From contig NZ_CP022203.1 in assembly GCF_002305895.1 (NCBI RefSeq), forward strand, positions 2,706,501 through 2,770,500: a stretch of DNA of 64,000 nucleotides, written 5' to 3'. Source of the DNA: Corallococcus macrosporus DSM 14697. GTDB taxonomy: Bacteria; Myxococcota; Myxococcia; Myxococcales; Myxococcaceae. Position numbers and translations under genes: made by a program. Under the pieces are notes generated by a model. It was given only the letters and a program-made list of their open reading frames with translations. It ran no database searches and was not told the DNA's origin. Shown here in pieces: positions 25,969 through 34,520 of the stretch. How positions within the stretch are numbered: the stretch's first letter is position 1; the number at the start of each line of letters is the position of its first letter.

Positions 25969-28900
25969 ATGTCCAGCATGCATACCCTGCGTGGGGCCCC
26001 GGCCCTCTCTGACTTCAGGCTCGCCAAACTCCTGGCCCAGTGCCGTGAGCGCGTGCCCTCCGTTTCGTCCCTCTACGCGGAGTACGTGCACCTCATCGAT
26101 GCTCCGGCGCCCCTCACCGAGGCGGACCTGGCCACGCTGGGCCGCCTGCTCGACTACGGGCCCCGCGTGGCCACGGGCGCGCACACCGGCGGCCTGCTGC
26201 TGGTGGTGCCGCGGCCGGGCACCATCTCGCCCTGGTCCTCGAAGGCCACGGACATCGCGCACAACTGCGGCCTGGGCGAGCGCGTGCGGCGCATGGAGCG
26301 CGGCACGGCCTTCTTCATCGCGGGCCCCGACGGGCGCGCGCTGCAGGACGCGGAGCTGGAGCGCCTGAAGCCGGTGCTGCATGACCGGATGACGCAGGCG
26401 GTGGTGGGGCGGCTGGAGGACGCGGCCATCCTGTTCGCGGGACACACGCCCCGGCCCTTCACGACGGTGGACGTGCTGGGCGGCGGCCGCGCGGCGCTGG
26501 TGACCGCCAACCGCGAGCTGGGCCTGGCCCTGGCCGATGACGAGATGGACTACCTGGTGGCGCGCTTCACCGAGCTGAAGCGCAACCCCACTGACGTCGA
26601 GCTGATGATGTTCGCGCAGGCCAACAGCGAGCACTGCCGGCACAAGATCTTCAACGCGAGCTGGACCATCGACGGCAAGCCGCAGGAGCGCTCGCTCTTT
26701 CAGGCCATCAAGAACACCTACGTCCAGCACAAGGAAGGCGTGCTCGGCGCGTACAAGGACAACGCGGCCGTCATCGAAGGCTTCGAGGTGGACCGCTTCT
26801 TCCCGTCCCCCGAGTCCGGTGAGTGGGGCTCCGTGCGCGAGCCGGCCCACATCATGATCAAGGTGGAGACGCACAACCACCCGACGGCCATCTCCCCGTA
26901 CCCGGGCGCGGCCACCGGCGCGGGCGGCGAGATTCGCGACGAAGGGGCCACCGGCCGTGGCGCCCGGCCCAAGGCGGGCCTCACCGGCTTCAGCGTGAGC
27001 CACCTGCGCATCCCGGGCTTCGAGCAGCCCTGGGAGCAGCCCTACGGCAAGCCGGACCGCATCGTCTCCGCGCTGGACATCATGGTGGACGGGCCGCTGG
27101 GCGGCGCGGCCTTCAACAACGAGTTCGGCCGGCCGAACCTCACGGGCTACTTCCGCAGCTACGAGGTGCAGGTCCCCACGCCCGGCGGCGTGGAGGTGCG
27201 CGGCTACCACAAGCCCATCATGATTGCCGGCGGCCTGGGCAACATCCGCGCGCCGCACGTGCAGAAGGGGCGCCTGCAGCCGGGGGACAAGCTCATCGTC
27301 CTGGGCGGACCCGCGATGCTCATCGGCCTGGGCGGTGGCGCGGCGTCCTCCATGGCGCAGGGCGCGAGCGCGGCGGACCTCGACTTCGCCTCCGTACAGC
27401 GGGACAACGCGGAGATGGAGCGCCGCTGCCAGGAGGTCATCGACGGCTGCTGGGCGCAGGGCGACAAGAACCCCATCCGCTCCATCCACGACGTGGGCGC
27501 CGGTGGCCTGTCCAACGCGGTGCCGGAGCTGGCCCACGACAATGATTTGGGCGGCCGGCTGGAGCTGCGCGCGGTGCCCAACGCCGAGCCGGGCATGTCG
27601 CCGGTGGAGATCTGGTGCAACGAGGCGCAGGAGCGCTACGTGCTGGGCGTGGCGCCGGAGGACCTGGCCCGCTTCGCCGCCCTGTGTGAGCGCGAGCGCG
27701 CGCCCTTCGCCGTGCTGGGCGACGCCACCGCCGAGCAGACCCTGAAGCTGGGGGACACGCAGTTCGGCAACGCGCCCATCGACCTGCCCATGGACGTGCT
27801 GTTCGGCAAGCCGCCGCGCATGCACCGTGACGTGATGTCGCGCCCGCTGTCGTTCGCGCCGCTGACGCTGGACGGCTCGCTGGAGGTGCTGGCGGAGCGC
27901 GTCCTGAGCCACCCCACGGTGGCGGGCAAGAGCTTCCTCATCACCATTGGTGACCGCACCGTGTCCGGGCTCAGCAGCCGGGACCAGATGGTGGGCCCCT
28001 GGCAGGTGCCGGTGGCGGACTGCGCGGTGACGCTGTCCACCGTGACGAGCACCACGGGTGAGGCCATGGCCATGGGCGAGCGCACGCCGCTGGCCCTCAT
28101 CGACGCGGCGGCCTCGGCGCGCATGGCGGTGGGCGAGGCGCTTACGAACATCGCCGCGGCCCGTATCGGCAAGCTGTCCGACGTGAAGCTGTCCGCCAAC
28201 TGGATGGCCGCCGCGGGCAGCCCGGGCGAGGACGCCAGCCTCTACGCCGCCGTCCACGCGGTGGGCATGGAGCTGTGCCCCGCGCTGGGCCTCACCATCC
28301 CCGTGGGCAAGGACTCCATGTCCATGCGCACCGTCTGGGAGGAGCAGGGCACGCGCAAGGCCGTCACGGCGCCGGTGTCGCTCATCATCTCCGCGTTCGC
28401 GCCGGTGCTGGACGTGCGCAAGTCCCTCACGCCGCAGCTCGTGGACGTGGCGGACGACACGCGGCTGCTCTTCATCGACCTGGCGCGCGGGAAGCAGCGG
28501 CTGGGCGGCTCCGTGGTGGCGCACGTCCACGGGCAGGTGGGGCCGGAGAGCCCGGACGTGGAGGACCCGGCGCTGCTGCGCGGCTTCTTCGCGGCGGTGC
28601 AGGCGCTCAGCGAGGCTGGCGTGCTGCTGGCGTACCACGACCGCTCCGACGGCGGCCTGTGGGCCACGCTGTGCGAGATGGCCTTCGCGGGCCGCTGCGG
28701 CCTGGACGTGGACCTGGCCCCGCTGGGCGGTGACGTGGCGGCGGCCCTCTTCAACGAGGAGCTGGGCGCGGTGGTGCAGGTGCGCGCCTCGGACGTGGCG
28801 CGCGTGCGCGAGGTGTTGGCGCAGCAGGGCCTGTCTCGCGACGTCCACGAGCTGGGCCGCCCGCAGCCTTCGCTCCAGGTTCGCGTGCGCCGTGGTGGCG

Positions 28901-29877
28901 ACACGCTGCTGGCGAAGGACACGCTGGCCTTGCGCCGCACCTGGTCTCGCGTCAGCCATGAGATGCAGAAGCTGCGCGACAACCCCACCTGCGCCGACCA
29001 GGAGGCCGCGGCGCGGTGTGACGCGGAGGACCCGGGGCTGTCGCCCAAGCTGACCTTCGACCCGGCGCAGGACGTGGCCGCGCCCTTCATCGCCAAGGGG
29101 GCCCGTCCGCGCGTGGCCGTGCTGCGCGAGCAGGGCGTCAACAGCCAGCAGGAGATGGCGGCGGCCTTCACGCGGGCGGGCTTCGCCGCGGTGGATGTCC
29201 ACATGAGTGACATCCTGTCGGGGCGGGTGTCGCTCGAAGGCTTCAAGGGCGTGATGGCGTGCGGCGGCTTCTCCTACGGTGACGTTCTGGGCGCGGGTGG
29301 CGGGTGGGCGAAGTCCATCCTCTTCAACCCGCGCGCGCGGGACGCCTTCGCTGCCTTCTTCGCGCGGCCCGACAGCTTCGGCCTGGGCGTGTGCAACGGC
29401 TGCCAGATGATGTCGCAGCTCAAGGACATCATCCCGGGCGCGGAGCACTTCCCCCGCTTCGTGCGCAACGCCTCCGAGCAATACGAGGCGCGCCTGTCGC
29501 TGGTGGAGGTGTCGAAGACGCCGTCGCTCTTCTACCAGGGCATGGAAGGCAGCCGGATGCTCATCGTCACCTCGCACGGCGAGGGCCGCGCGGAGTTCCC
29601 CAGCGCGGAGGACGCCGCCCGCGTCAACGGGCTGGGCCTGGTGACGACGCGCTGGGTGGACAACCACGGGCGGGTGGCGGAGACGTACCCGGCGAACCCC
29701 AATGGCTCTCCGCACGGGATCGCGGGCCTGACGACGCGGGATGGCCGCTTCACCATCACCATGCCGCATCCGGAGCGGGTGCACCGCTCCGTGCAGCACT
29801 CGTGGCGGCCTCGCGAGTGGGGCGATGACGGCCCCTGGATGCGCATGTTTCGCAACGCCCGCGTCTGGCTGGGCTGA
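25969..29877 (+). CDS. purL: Phosphoribosylformylglycinamidine synthase (long PurL)
   Basis: 1302 residues, the single-chain type found in proteobacteria and eukaryotes. It converts FGAR, glutamine and ATP to FGAM in purine synthesis. Seen: N-terminal PurS-like domain, [37 protein letters not shown] (ATP/substrate loops), and a C-terminal class I glutaminase with the nucleophile Cys in LGVCNGCQM and the His/Glu pair in PHPERVHR. Start at ATG 25969; a second ATG at 25978 is possible. No ribosome binding site stands out. Single gene. Confidence 0.97.
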   Translation: MSSMHTLRGAPALSDFRLAKLLAQCRERVPSVSSLYAEYVHLIDAPAPLTEADLATLGRLLDYGPRVATGAHTGGLLLVVPRPGTISPWSSKATDIAHNCGLGERVRRMERGTAFFIAGPDGRALQDAELERLKPVLHDRMTQAVVGRLEDAAILFAGHTPRPFTTVDVLGGGRAALVTANRELGLALADDEMDYLVARFTELKRNPTDVELMMFAQANSEHCRHKIFNASWTIDGKPQERSLFQAIKNTYVQHKEGVLGAYKDNAAVIEGFEVDRFFPSPESGEWGSVREPAHIMIKVETHNHPTAISPYPGAATGAGGEIRDEGATGRGARPKAGLTGFSVSHLRIPGFEQPWEQPYGKPDRIVSALDIMVDGPLGGAAFNNEFGRPNLTGYFRSYEVQVPTPGGVEVRGYHKPIMIAGGLGNIRAPHVQKGRLQPGDKLIVLGGPAMLIGLGGGAASSMAQGASAADLDFASVQRDNAEMERRCQEVIDGCWAQGDKNPIRSIHDVGAGGLSNAVPELAHDNDLGGRLELRAVPNAEPGMSPVEIWCNEAQERYVLGVAPEDLARFAALCERERAPFAVLGDATAEQTLKLGDTQFGNAPIDLPMDVLFGKPPRMHRDVMSRPLSFAPLTLDGSLEVLAERVLSHPTVAGKSFLITIGDRTVSGLSSRDQMVGPWQVPVADCAVTLSTVTSTTGEAMAMGERTPLALIDAAASARMAVGEALTNIAAARIGKLSDVKLSANWMAAAGSPGEDASLYAAVHAVGMELCPALGLTIPVGKDSMSMRTVWEEQGTRKAVTAPVSLIISAFAPVLDVRKSLTPQLVDVADDTRLLFIDLARGKQRLGGSVVAHVHGQVGPESPDVEDPALLRGFFAAVQALSEAGVLLAYHDRSDGGLWATLCEMAFAGRCGLDVDLAPLGGDVAAALFNEELGAVVQVRASDVARVREVLAQQGLSRDVHELGRPQPSLQVRVRRGGDTLLAKDTLALRRTWSRVSHEMQKLRDNPTCADQEAAARCDAEDPGLSPKLTFDPAQDVAAPFIAKGARPRVAVLREQGVNSQQEMAAAFTRAGFAAVDVHMSDILSGRVSLEGFKGVMACGGFSYGDVLGAGGGWAKSILFNPRARDAFAAFFARPDSFGLGVCNGCQMMSQLKDIIPGAEHFPRFVRNASEQYEARLSLVEVSKTPSLFYQGMEGSRMLIVTSHGEGRAEFPSAEDAARVNGLGLVTTRWVDNHGRVAETYPANPNGSPHGIAGLTTRDGRFTITMPHPERVHRSVQHSWRPREWGDDGPWMRMFRNARVWLG

Positions 29878-29894
29878 GCTGCTGGCCTCGGTGG

Positions 29895-29931
29895 GCAGGG
29901 TGGTCTCCTGATTGAGAGGAGGCCTCCCTGC
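29895..29931 (+). terminator. Imperfect hairpin after purL
   Basis: GCAGGG/CCCTGC outer stem, GG/CC and CTCCT/AGGAG inner stems, with a T-T mismatch and a 7-base loop; begins 18 bases after the purL stop. No T tract follows. Confidence 0.5.
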
Positions 29932-30077
29932 TCATGGCTGCAGCGCTGCGCGGCGTAGGATGCCCTGCGCTTCCACGACAGAGGCCGCGCGCCCCTGCGC
30001 AGAGTCTTCCTTCCTGGCGTGGACGTAACGCACCTTCTCGCACGCAGCGTCATCGACGCCCTTCCTCTCGATGGGGG

Positions 30078-30428
30078 CTACTCCGGGTCAAGCGCCCAGG
30101 TGCCGTCCTTCCAGCGGCGTAGTGTCATGATCGCTCCGATGGCGGAAACCCCTCCCTCGTTCGCTGCCGCTTCCAGGACCGCCTTCGCTTCCGCCGTCCG
30201 GTAGCGGAGCAGAAACGCAGCCGCCATGGCTCGAACGTCCGTACGTGGATGCTTCAGCAGCACGGCGAGGGCGTCCCGCCCCGTATCCCCCTGTGCGCGG
30301 AGTGCCTGAAGCGCGGCGGTGTACTGCTTGGCATGCTTGTTTCCCGTCCTGGAATCTCCTCGGTGAATGGCATCAGTCTGGGCCGCGACATTCCGAGCAA
30401 ACTGCTCGACCAGTTCTTCCAACGTCAT
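30078..30428 (-). CDS. SitI-like immunity protein (DUF2019)
   Basis: 116 residues, helical, of the DUF2019 type with HEAT-like repeat character (DALAVLLKHPRTDVRAMAAAFLLRYRT split: DALAVLLKHP, VRAMAAAFLLRY). In myxobacteria DUF2019 proteins are encoded next to polymorphic toxins and act as cognate immunity proteins in the cytoplasm. Its ATG (30428) shares a base with the toxin stop (TGATG), so the two are translationally coupled. Base composition is visibly lower in GC than the rest of the window, matching the toxin C-terminal region. The immunity role is inferred from family and position. Confidence 0.75.
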   Translation of the reverse strand: MTLEELVEQFARNVAAQTDAIHRGDSRTGNKHAKQYTAALQALRAQGDTGRDALAVLLKHPRTDVRAMAAAFLLRYRTAEAKAVLEAAANEGGVSAIGAIMTLRRWKDGTWALDPE

Positions 30429-31780
30429 CACCAGACCCTCTTCTTCACGTTCGCAATGGCCAAGAGCCCGAACTCACGTTGAGCCTCGTAGGGCTGCGTG
30501 CTCAACCACTGCCGCACAGTCTGCGTGAACGAGTGAGTAATGTCGTAGCGGATCGACGAGTAGAGGGAACTGACGTTGGTATGCAGGGATTTGTCCAGCG
30601 GGATGACGTTCTCGGTGTTGTGGAGAGCCTGAGGGCCGAAGCGCTTCACGTTGCCCGGGGTCTGCTCGACGATGTGGTGCCATTGCTTCCCTGGGCCCGC
30701 TGGGCCCATGGCCTTCTTGAAGCCACTGAACGAGCCCCAAGCCTTGTAGCCCGTGGGACGGGCCTTGGCGGAGGAGCCTCCGCCCGCGCTGCTGGCCGCC
30801 ATGGCCACCGCGCCGGGTGCGAGGGCGATGGTGACGCTCTCGGCGCTCACGGTCACCGAGCCCACGTCCGCGACCGCCGCGAGCCTGATGCCCACCTGCG
30901 CTTCGGCCTGAACCGCCGCCTGCGCGGCGCCGGGGAGCCTTGGCACCTTCGCCCCCAGCCCCGCCGCCGTGTTCCCAATGGCGGCCGTGGCCAACATGGC
31001 GAACGCGCGCGCCGCGTTGCGGCCCATGACCTTGCCGTAGCGCTCCCCCGCCTCGCGCAGTTCGTCAAACGTGGTGGCCCGCTCCGCCTCCTCCACCAGC
31101 CGCTTGAAGCCCACGATGAGGCTCCAGAACGTATCGACACCCACGTAGGCAATGAGTGAGGCGGTCATCACGGCGGCCACGCCCTTAGAGAAGGGCTCGG
31201 GCACCGCGAGCAAGATGCAGTACGTGGTCCACGTCCAAAGAACAGCCGCCATCATGGCCTGGGGGTCGGCCATGTCCTTGAAGGCGTCCATCATCTCGGC
31301 CAGCACGACGCCCTGGGCCAGGGCCATGGCCAGGGCGTAACGGCCATCTCCGGTGACAGTGGGGCTCTCCACCAGGAGGCGCAGGCAGTCGCCGGGCGTG
31401 TTCGTGCGCTCGCACCAGCGCAGGTAGGCACGCGTCAACTCCACCTCTGTCGCGGGGTGTTCGCCCACCAGGTGTTGGCCCGGTCCCAGTGGGATGACGC
31501 GGTGGCTGCGTGGCTCGTAGAAGTACGCGCCGCTGCGCGAATCCACCTCGAACAACCGCCGGGCCGTTTCCTGGGGACGGGGGGATGGCCGCATGCTCCG
31601 GGCCAGCGCATCGACGGCGTCAACGAAGGCGTCTTCGTCCAGCTCCACCGGCGCGGCGCCGCTGCGTGGAGTGAGGACGATGGGCTCGCCGGCGCCCGTG
31701 TGCAGGCGCACGGACTTCGTGGTGCCAGTGCATCCGGCCAGCATCACGAGCAACAGGGGAATCGACCATCGCGGCAGCAT
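30428..31780 (-). CDS. SitA5-type lipoprotein toxin
   Basis: 450 residues. Signal peptide with lipobox LAGC (MLPRWSIPLLLVMLAGC). The long conserved N-terminal part with ELTRAYLRWCERTNTPGDCLRLL and a hydrophobic region (VLWTWTTYCILLAVPEP) matches the SitA5 family as I recall it. SitA proteins pass between cells by TraAB-dependent outer-membrane exchange and kill non-kin. The last 85 residues, starting WHHIVEQ (His368, His369) with HNTENVIPLD and SLHTNVSSLY, look like an HNH/endonuclease-VII-type nuclease toxin. AGGAGGG precedes the ATG at 31780. GC content drops over the toxin domain, suggesting exchange of toxin-immunity cassettes. Confidence 0.85.
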   Translation of the reverse strand: MLPRWSIPLLLVMLAGCTGTTKSVRLHTGAGEPIVLTPRSGAAPVELDEDAFVDAVDALARSMRPSPRPQETARRLFEVDSRSGAYFYEPRSHRVIPLGPGQHLVGEHPATEVELTRAYLRWCERTNTPGDCLRLLVESPTVTGDGRYALAMALAQGVVLAEMMDAFKDMADPQAMMAAVLWTWTTYCILLAVPEPFSKGVAAVMTASLIAYVGVDTFWSLIVGFKRLVEEAERATTFDELREAGERYGKVMGRNAARAFAMLATAAIGNTAAGLGAKVPRLPGAAQAAVQAEAQVGIRLAAVADVGSVTVSAESVTIALAPGAVAMAASSAGGGSSAKARPTGYKAWGSFSGFKKAMGPAGPGKQWHHIVEQTPGNVKRFGPQALHNTENVIPLDKSLHTNVSSLYSSIRYDITHSFTQTVRQWLSTQPYEAQREFGLLAIANVKKRVW

Positions 31781-31954
31781 GCGGAGCCCTCCTGGCGCTG
31801 GCGCCCTTTGCTTGGGCGCGCATTGGTGGCGCAAGGTCGGGCAATACCAGAAAAGCCCACGAAGCCGGGCCAGGCTCTATTCCGCCGCGGGGACACCGGG
31901 CGGGGAGCAGGGCCGGGAGTACCTCCGGCCCGCTCACCCGTGCCGTGCTTGAAG

Positions 31955-32377
31955 CTACGCCTTCACCAGCTCCACGGGCTGGCCTTCGGGGACGTGCTTC
32001 ATGGACACCGAGTTCATGCAGTATCGCAGGCCGGTGGGCGGCGGGCCGTCGGGGAAGACGTGGCCCAGGTGCCCGTCGCAGCGCGCGCAGCGGACCTCGG
32101 TGCGAATCATCCCGTGTGAGACGTCCTGAATCTCCGACACCGCGTCGGCCGCCACCGGCTGGGTGAAGGACGGCCAGCCCGTGCCGGACTCGAACTTCGT
32201 GCCCGCCTTGAACAGCGGATTGCCGCAGCCCGCGCACACGTAGGTGCCCGGCGTCTTCGTGCCCAGGAAGCACCCGGAGCCCGGACGCTCGGTGCCGTGG
32301 CGGCGGAGGACCTCATACTCCTGGGGGCTCAGGCGCTTGCGCCACTCGTCGTCGCTGAGGATGAGCTTGTCGACCAT
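31955..32377 (-). CDS. msrB: Peptide-methionine (R)-S-oxide reductase MsrB
   Basis: 140 residues. Repairs methionine-R-sulfoxide in proteins. Two zinc-binding CxxC pairs (CAGC, CARC), [26 protein letters not shown] with the catalytic Cys, all as in the family. Start at ATG 32377 preceded by AGGAAGG. The catalytic Cys is followed by MNS in place of the more common INS/VNS. Divergent from the CBS-domain gene across 215 bases in which I see no further gene. Confidence 0.95.
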   Translation of the reverse strand: MVDKLILSDDEWRKRLSPQEYEVLRRHGTERPGSGCFLGTKTPGTYVCAGCGNPLFKAGTKFESGTGWPSFTQPVAADAVSEIQDVSHGMIRTEVRCARCDGHLGHVFPDGPPPTGLRYCMNSVSMKHVPEGQPVELVKA

Positions 32378-32592
32378 GCCTTCCTGCTCCTTGTCCGGGC
32401 CCGGACCGGGGCCCACGCGCACATCAGATGCGCATCCTGCCCCAGCGTCGCGCCTGGTGGGCAGCAAGGTGTGAAGGGCCCTGGCTGGTGCCTCGCTCCG
32501 GTGCCAGGCGCAATCCGGGAGGCGGCGGCGGTGCGCCTGGGTTTCCACGGTAGTGGGAGGGGCGTCATGCCAAGGCAAGGAAGGAGCGTGCA

Positions 32593-33009
32593 ATGCGGAT
32601 TGGCGAGCTGATGACCAAGAACCTGGAGACCATCGAGGCGGGGGAGCCCATCCGGGCCGCCGCGTTGAGGATGCGCACGTGCAACATCGGCTCCCTGCCG
32701 GTGCTGGAGAAGGGACAGCTCGTGGGCATGCTGACGGACCGGGACATCGCGGTCCGGTCCGCCGCGCTGGGACAGGACCCGAACACCACGCCCGTGCGCG
32801 AGGTGATGACGGCCACGGTCATCACCTGCGACGTGGACGCGACGCTCGAGGTGGCGGAGCAGACGATGGAGGAGAAGATGGTGCGCCGCCTCGTCGTGGT
32901 GGACGGTGAGCGGCGGCCCGTGGGGCTCTTGAGCCTGGATGACCTGGCCACGGTGCCGGAGGAGGTCCTCCACGCGGGCGAGGTGCTGGAGCGGCTCCAG
33001 CAGGTCTGA
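32593..33009 (+). CDS. Two-CBS-domain protein
   Basis: 138 residues consisting of a tandem CBS pair: first repeat [20 protein letters not shown] to [12 protein letters not shown], second [25 protein letters not shown] to [11 protein letters not shown]. Such stand-alone pairs bind adenosyl ligands (AMP, ATP, SAM) and regulate partners. Partner unknown. Start ATG 32593 with AAGGAGCG just upstream. Convergent with thrS, separated by a strong hairpin. Confidence 0.9.
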   Translation: MRIGELMTKNLETIEAGEPIRAAALRMRTCNIGSLPVLEKGQLVGMLTDRDIAVRSAALGQDPNTTPVREVMTATVITCDVDATLEVAEQTMEEKMVRRLVVVDGERRPVGLLSLDDLATVPEEVLHAGEVLERLQQV

Positions 33010-33017
33010 TGTCCAAG

Positions 33018-33052
33018 GGGGCGCGAGCGGCGAAGTCCACCGCTCGCGCCCC
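33018..33052. terminator. Bidirectional hairpin between CBS gene and thrS
   Basis: Perfect 12-bp inverted repeat GGGGCGCGAGCG (33018-33029) / CGCTCGCGCCCC (33041-33052), 11-base loop, between convergent stops. No T tract. Confidence 0.6.
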
Positions 33053-33063
33053 GCGTGTCAGGC

Positions 33064-34269
33064 TCAGCAGGCGTCCGGGGCCGGCCGGCACGCCGCGACG
33101 AGCTCCGCCACCGCGGCGCCCCACGAGAGGTCCCGCTGCGCGCCGTCCCGCTGCCGCAGGCGGACGTTGCCCGCGGCCATCTCCCGCGCCCCCGCCACCA
33201 CCAGCCACGGGACACCGGCCGCGTGCGCGTCCACGACCTTGCGTGACAGGGACTCGCCCCGGCGGTCCACGCTGGCGCGGCAGCCCGCCTCCCGGAGCTG
33301 CGCGGCGAAGCGCTCGGCGTAATCTCCGGCCGCTTCACCCACGGCGGCCACCACCACCTGCCGCGGGGCCAGCCAGGCCGGCAGCGCGCCCCCGTGGTGC
33401 TCCAGCAGGACGCCGATGAAGCGCTCCAGGCTGCCCAGCAGCGCGCGGTGAAGCATCACCGGACGGACGCGGGCCCCGGAGGCGTCGACGTAGTGGAGGT
33501 CGAAGCGCTCCGGCAGCACGAGGTCCAGTTGGATGGTGCCGCACTGCCACGCGCGCCCCAGCCGGTCCTTCAGCACGAACTCCAGCTTGGGCCCGTAGAA
33601 GGCGCCTTCGCCCGGCTGCATGTGGCAGTGGAGCCCCGCTTCCCGCGCGGCGGCGAGCAGCCAGGACTCGGCCTTGTCCCAGAGCTCGTCGCGCCCCGCG
33701 CGCGACGCGGGCCGGCCGGAGAAGGCCACCTGGACGTCGTCGAAGCCGAAGCCCGCGTAGAAGTCCTTCAGTGAGCGGGCGAAGCCGACCACCTCCGGCA
33801 CCACCTGCGCTTCGGCGCAGAAGATGTGGCCGTCATCCTGGGTGAACTGCCGCAGGCGGAACAGGCCGTGGAGCGCGCCGCCGGGCTCCGCGCGGTGCAC
33901 CAGCCCGAACTCGCCCAGGCGCAGCGGCAGGTCGCGGTAGCTGGGCGCCATGCGCTGCACCAGCTCGATGTGGCCAGGGCAGCTCACCGGCTTCATGCCC
34001 AGGTGCCGCGCGCCGTCCTCCACCAGGAACATGTGCTGCCGGAAGTTGTCCCAGTGGCCGCTGCGCTCCCACAGTGGCTGCGCGTAGAGCTGCGGGGTGC
34101 GGACCTCCTGGTAGCCCTCGCGCCGCATGCGCTGGCGGACGTGCTCCTCCAGCAGCCGGTACAGCAGCAGTCCGCGCGGGTGCCAGAACACCATCCCGGG
34201 TGCCTCCTCCTGCAGGTGGAAGAGGTCCAGGCGTTGGCCCAGCGCGCGGTGGTCGTGTTCGTCGAGCAT
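33064..34269 (-). CDS. thrS: Threonyl-tRNA synthetase lacking TGS and editing domains
   Basis: 401 residues against about 640 for the usual enzyme. It starts directly at the class II catalytic core: motif 2 region FRLRQFTQDDGHIF, zinc ligands Cys in SCPGH, His in DDGHIF and His in VMLHRALLGS (motif 3), followed by the anticodon-binding domain. The N-terminal TGS and Ser-tRNA(Thr) editing domains are missing. Editing-less paralogues are known in cyanobacteria (induced by zinc shortage) and in some antibiotic producers. Catalytic residues look intact. GGAG precedes ATG 34269. The gene sits behind a threonine-codon leader and hairpin, so it is probably induced when Thr-tRNA is uncharged. A full-length copy is expected elsewhere in the genome. 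Confidence 0.92.
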   Translation of the reverse strand: MLDEHDHRALGQRLDLFHLQEEAPGMVFWHPRGLLLYRLLEEHVRQRMRREGYQEVRTPQLYAQPLWERSGHWDNFRQHMFLVEDGARHLGMKPVSCPGHIELVQRMAPSYRDLPLRLGEFGLVHRAEPGGALHGLFRLRQFTQDDGHIFCAEAQVVPEVVGFARSLKDFYAGFGFDDVQVAFSGRPASRAGRDELWDKAESWLLAAAREAGLHCHMQPGEGAFYGPKLEFVLKDRLGRAWQCGTIQLDLVLPERFDLHYVDASGARVRPVMLHRALLGSLERFIGVLLEHHGGALPAWLAPRQVVVAAVGEAAGDYAERFAAQLREAGCRASVDRRGESLSRKVVDAHAAGVPWLVVAGAREMAAGNVRLRQRDGAQRDLSWGAAVAELVAACRPAPDAC

Positions 34270-34315
34270 GGCTTCGTCTCCGATTCGGAAGGGTGAAACG
34301 CCATCCGGTCGGAGC

Positions 34316-34379
34316 GCTGAGCGAGCGCACGGTTGCCCCGGCCGGAGAAGGCGGGGCAGGGAACCGTGCGTTCGTCAGC
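34316..34379 (-). promoter_or_regulatory. Attenuator hairpin ahead of thrS
   Basis: Minus strand: outer GCTGA/TCAGC, main GCACGGT/ACCGTGC (bases 34369-34363 and 34333-34327), and inner TGCCCC/GGGGCA stems. The 5' arm, CGCACGGTTCC (34370-34360), can instead pair over 11 contiguous positions (one G-U) with GGAGCCGTGCG (34403-34393) in the leader frame, just after its Thr codons. The two structures exclude each other, as in amino-acid attenuators. There is no T run after the hairpin, so whether it terminates transcription, or acts another way, is open. Confidence 0.7.
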
Positions 34380-34460
34380 TCACCACGTGACGCGCACGGC
34401 TCCACGCCCGCCGAAGCGAGTCGTGGTGCCGGTGGTCGTGGTGGTGATGACGAAGCTCAC
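34380..34460 (-). CDS. Threonine leader peptide (26 aa)
   Basis: GTG at 34460 to TGA at 34380. After four residues it reads ITTTTTGTTT: eight Thr codons within nine positions (6-14), plus a ninth Thr at 25. This is the composition of attenuator leader peptides such as E. coli ThrL. A TTG three codons upstream (34469) is an alternative start. The predicted transcription start falls within a base or two of the GTG, suggesting a leaderless message. Inferred role: ribosome stalling at Thr codons when Thr-tRNA is uncharged, allowing thrS expression. Confidence 0.85.
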   Translation of the reverse strand: MSFVITTTTTGTTTRFGGRGAVRVTW

Positions 34461-34467
34461 GGCGAAC

Positions 34468-34496
34468 AAGATGCGAGGGGCGCCGGGAATTGTCAA
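34468..34496 (-). promoter_or_regulatory. Candidate thrS leader promoter
   Basis: Minus strand perfect -35 TTGACA (34496-34491), 17-base spacer, -10 CATCTT (34473-34468, three of six). Predicted start near 34461. Located 25 bases after the stop of the OPT transporter. Confidence 0.6.
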
Positions 34497-34520
34497 CCAA
34501 GGCCCCCCCGCCCTGGCGGG

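Noticed and set aside
25744-29799. A very long open frame (1351 codons) on the minus strand opposite purL
   Set aside because: Purely antisense to a certain gene; its composition (His/Arg/Val/Ala-rich without domains) is the shadow expected from GC3-rich codons.
34270-34520. A T-box riboswitch ahead of thrS
   Set aside because: No T-box consensus element is seen, and T-boxes are chiefly a Firmicutes device; the Thr-codon leader explains the region better.
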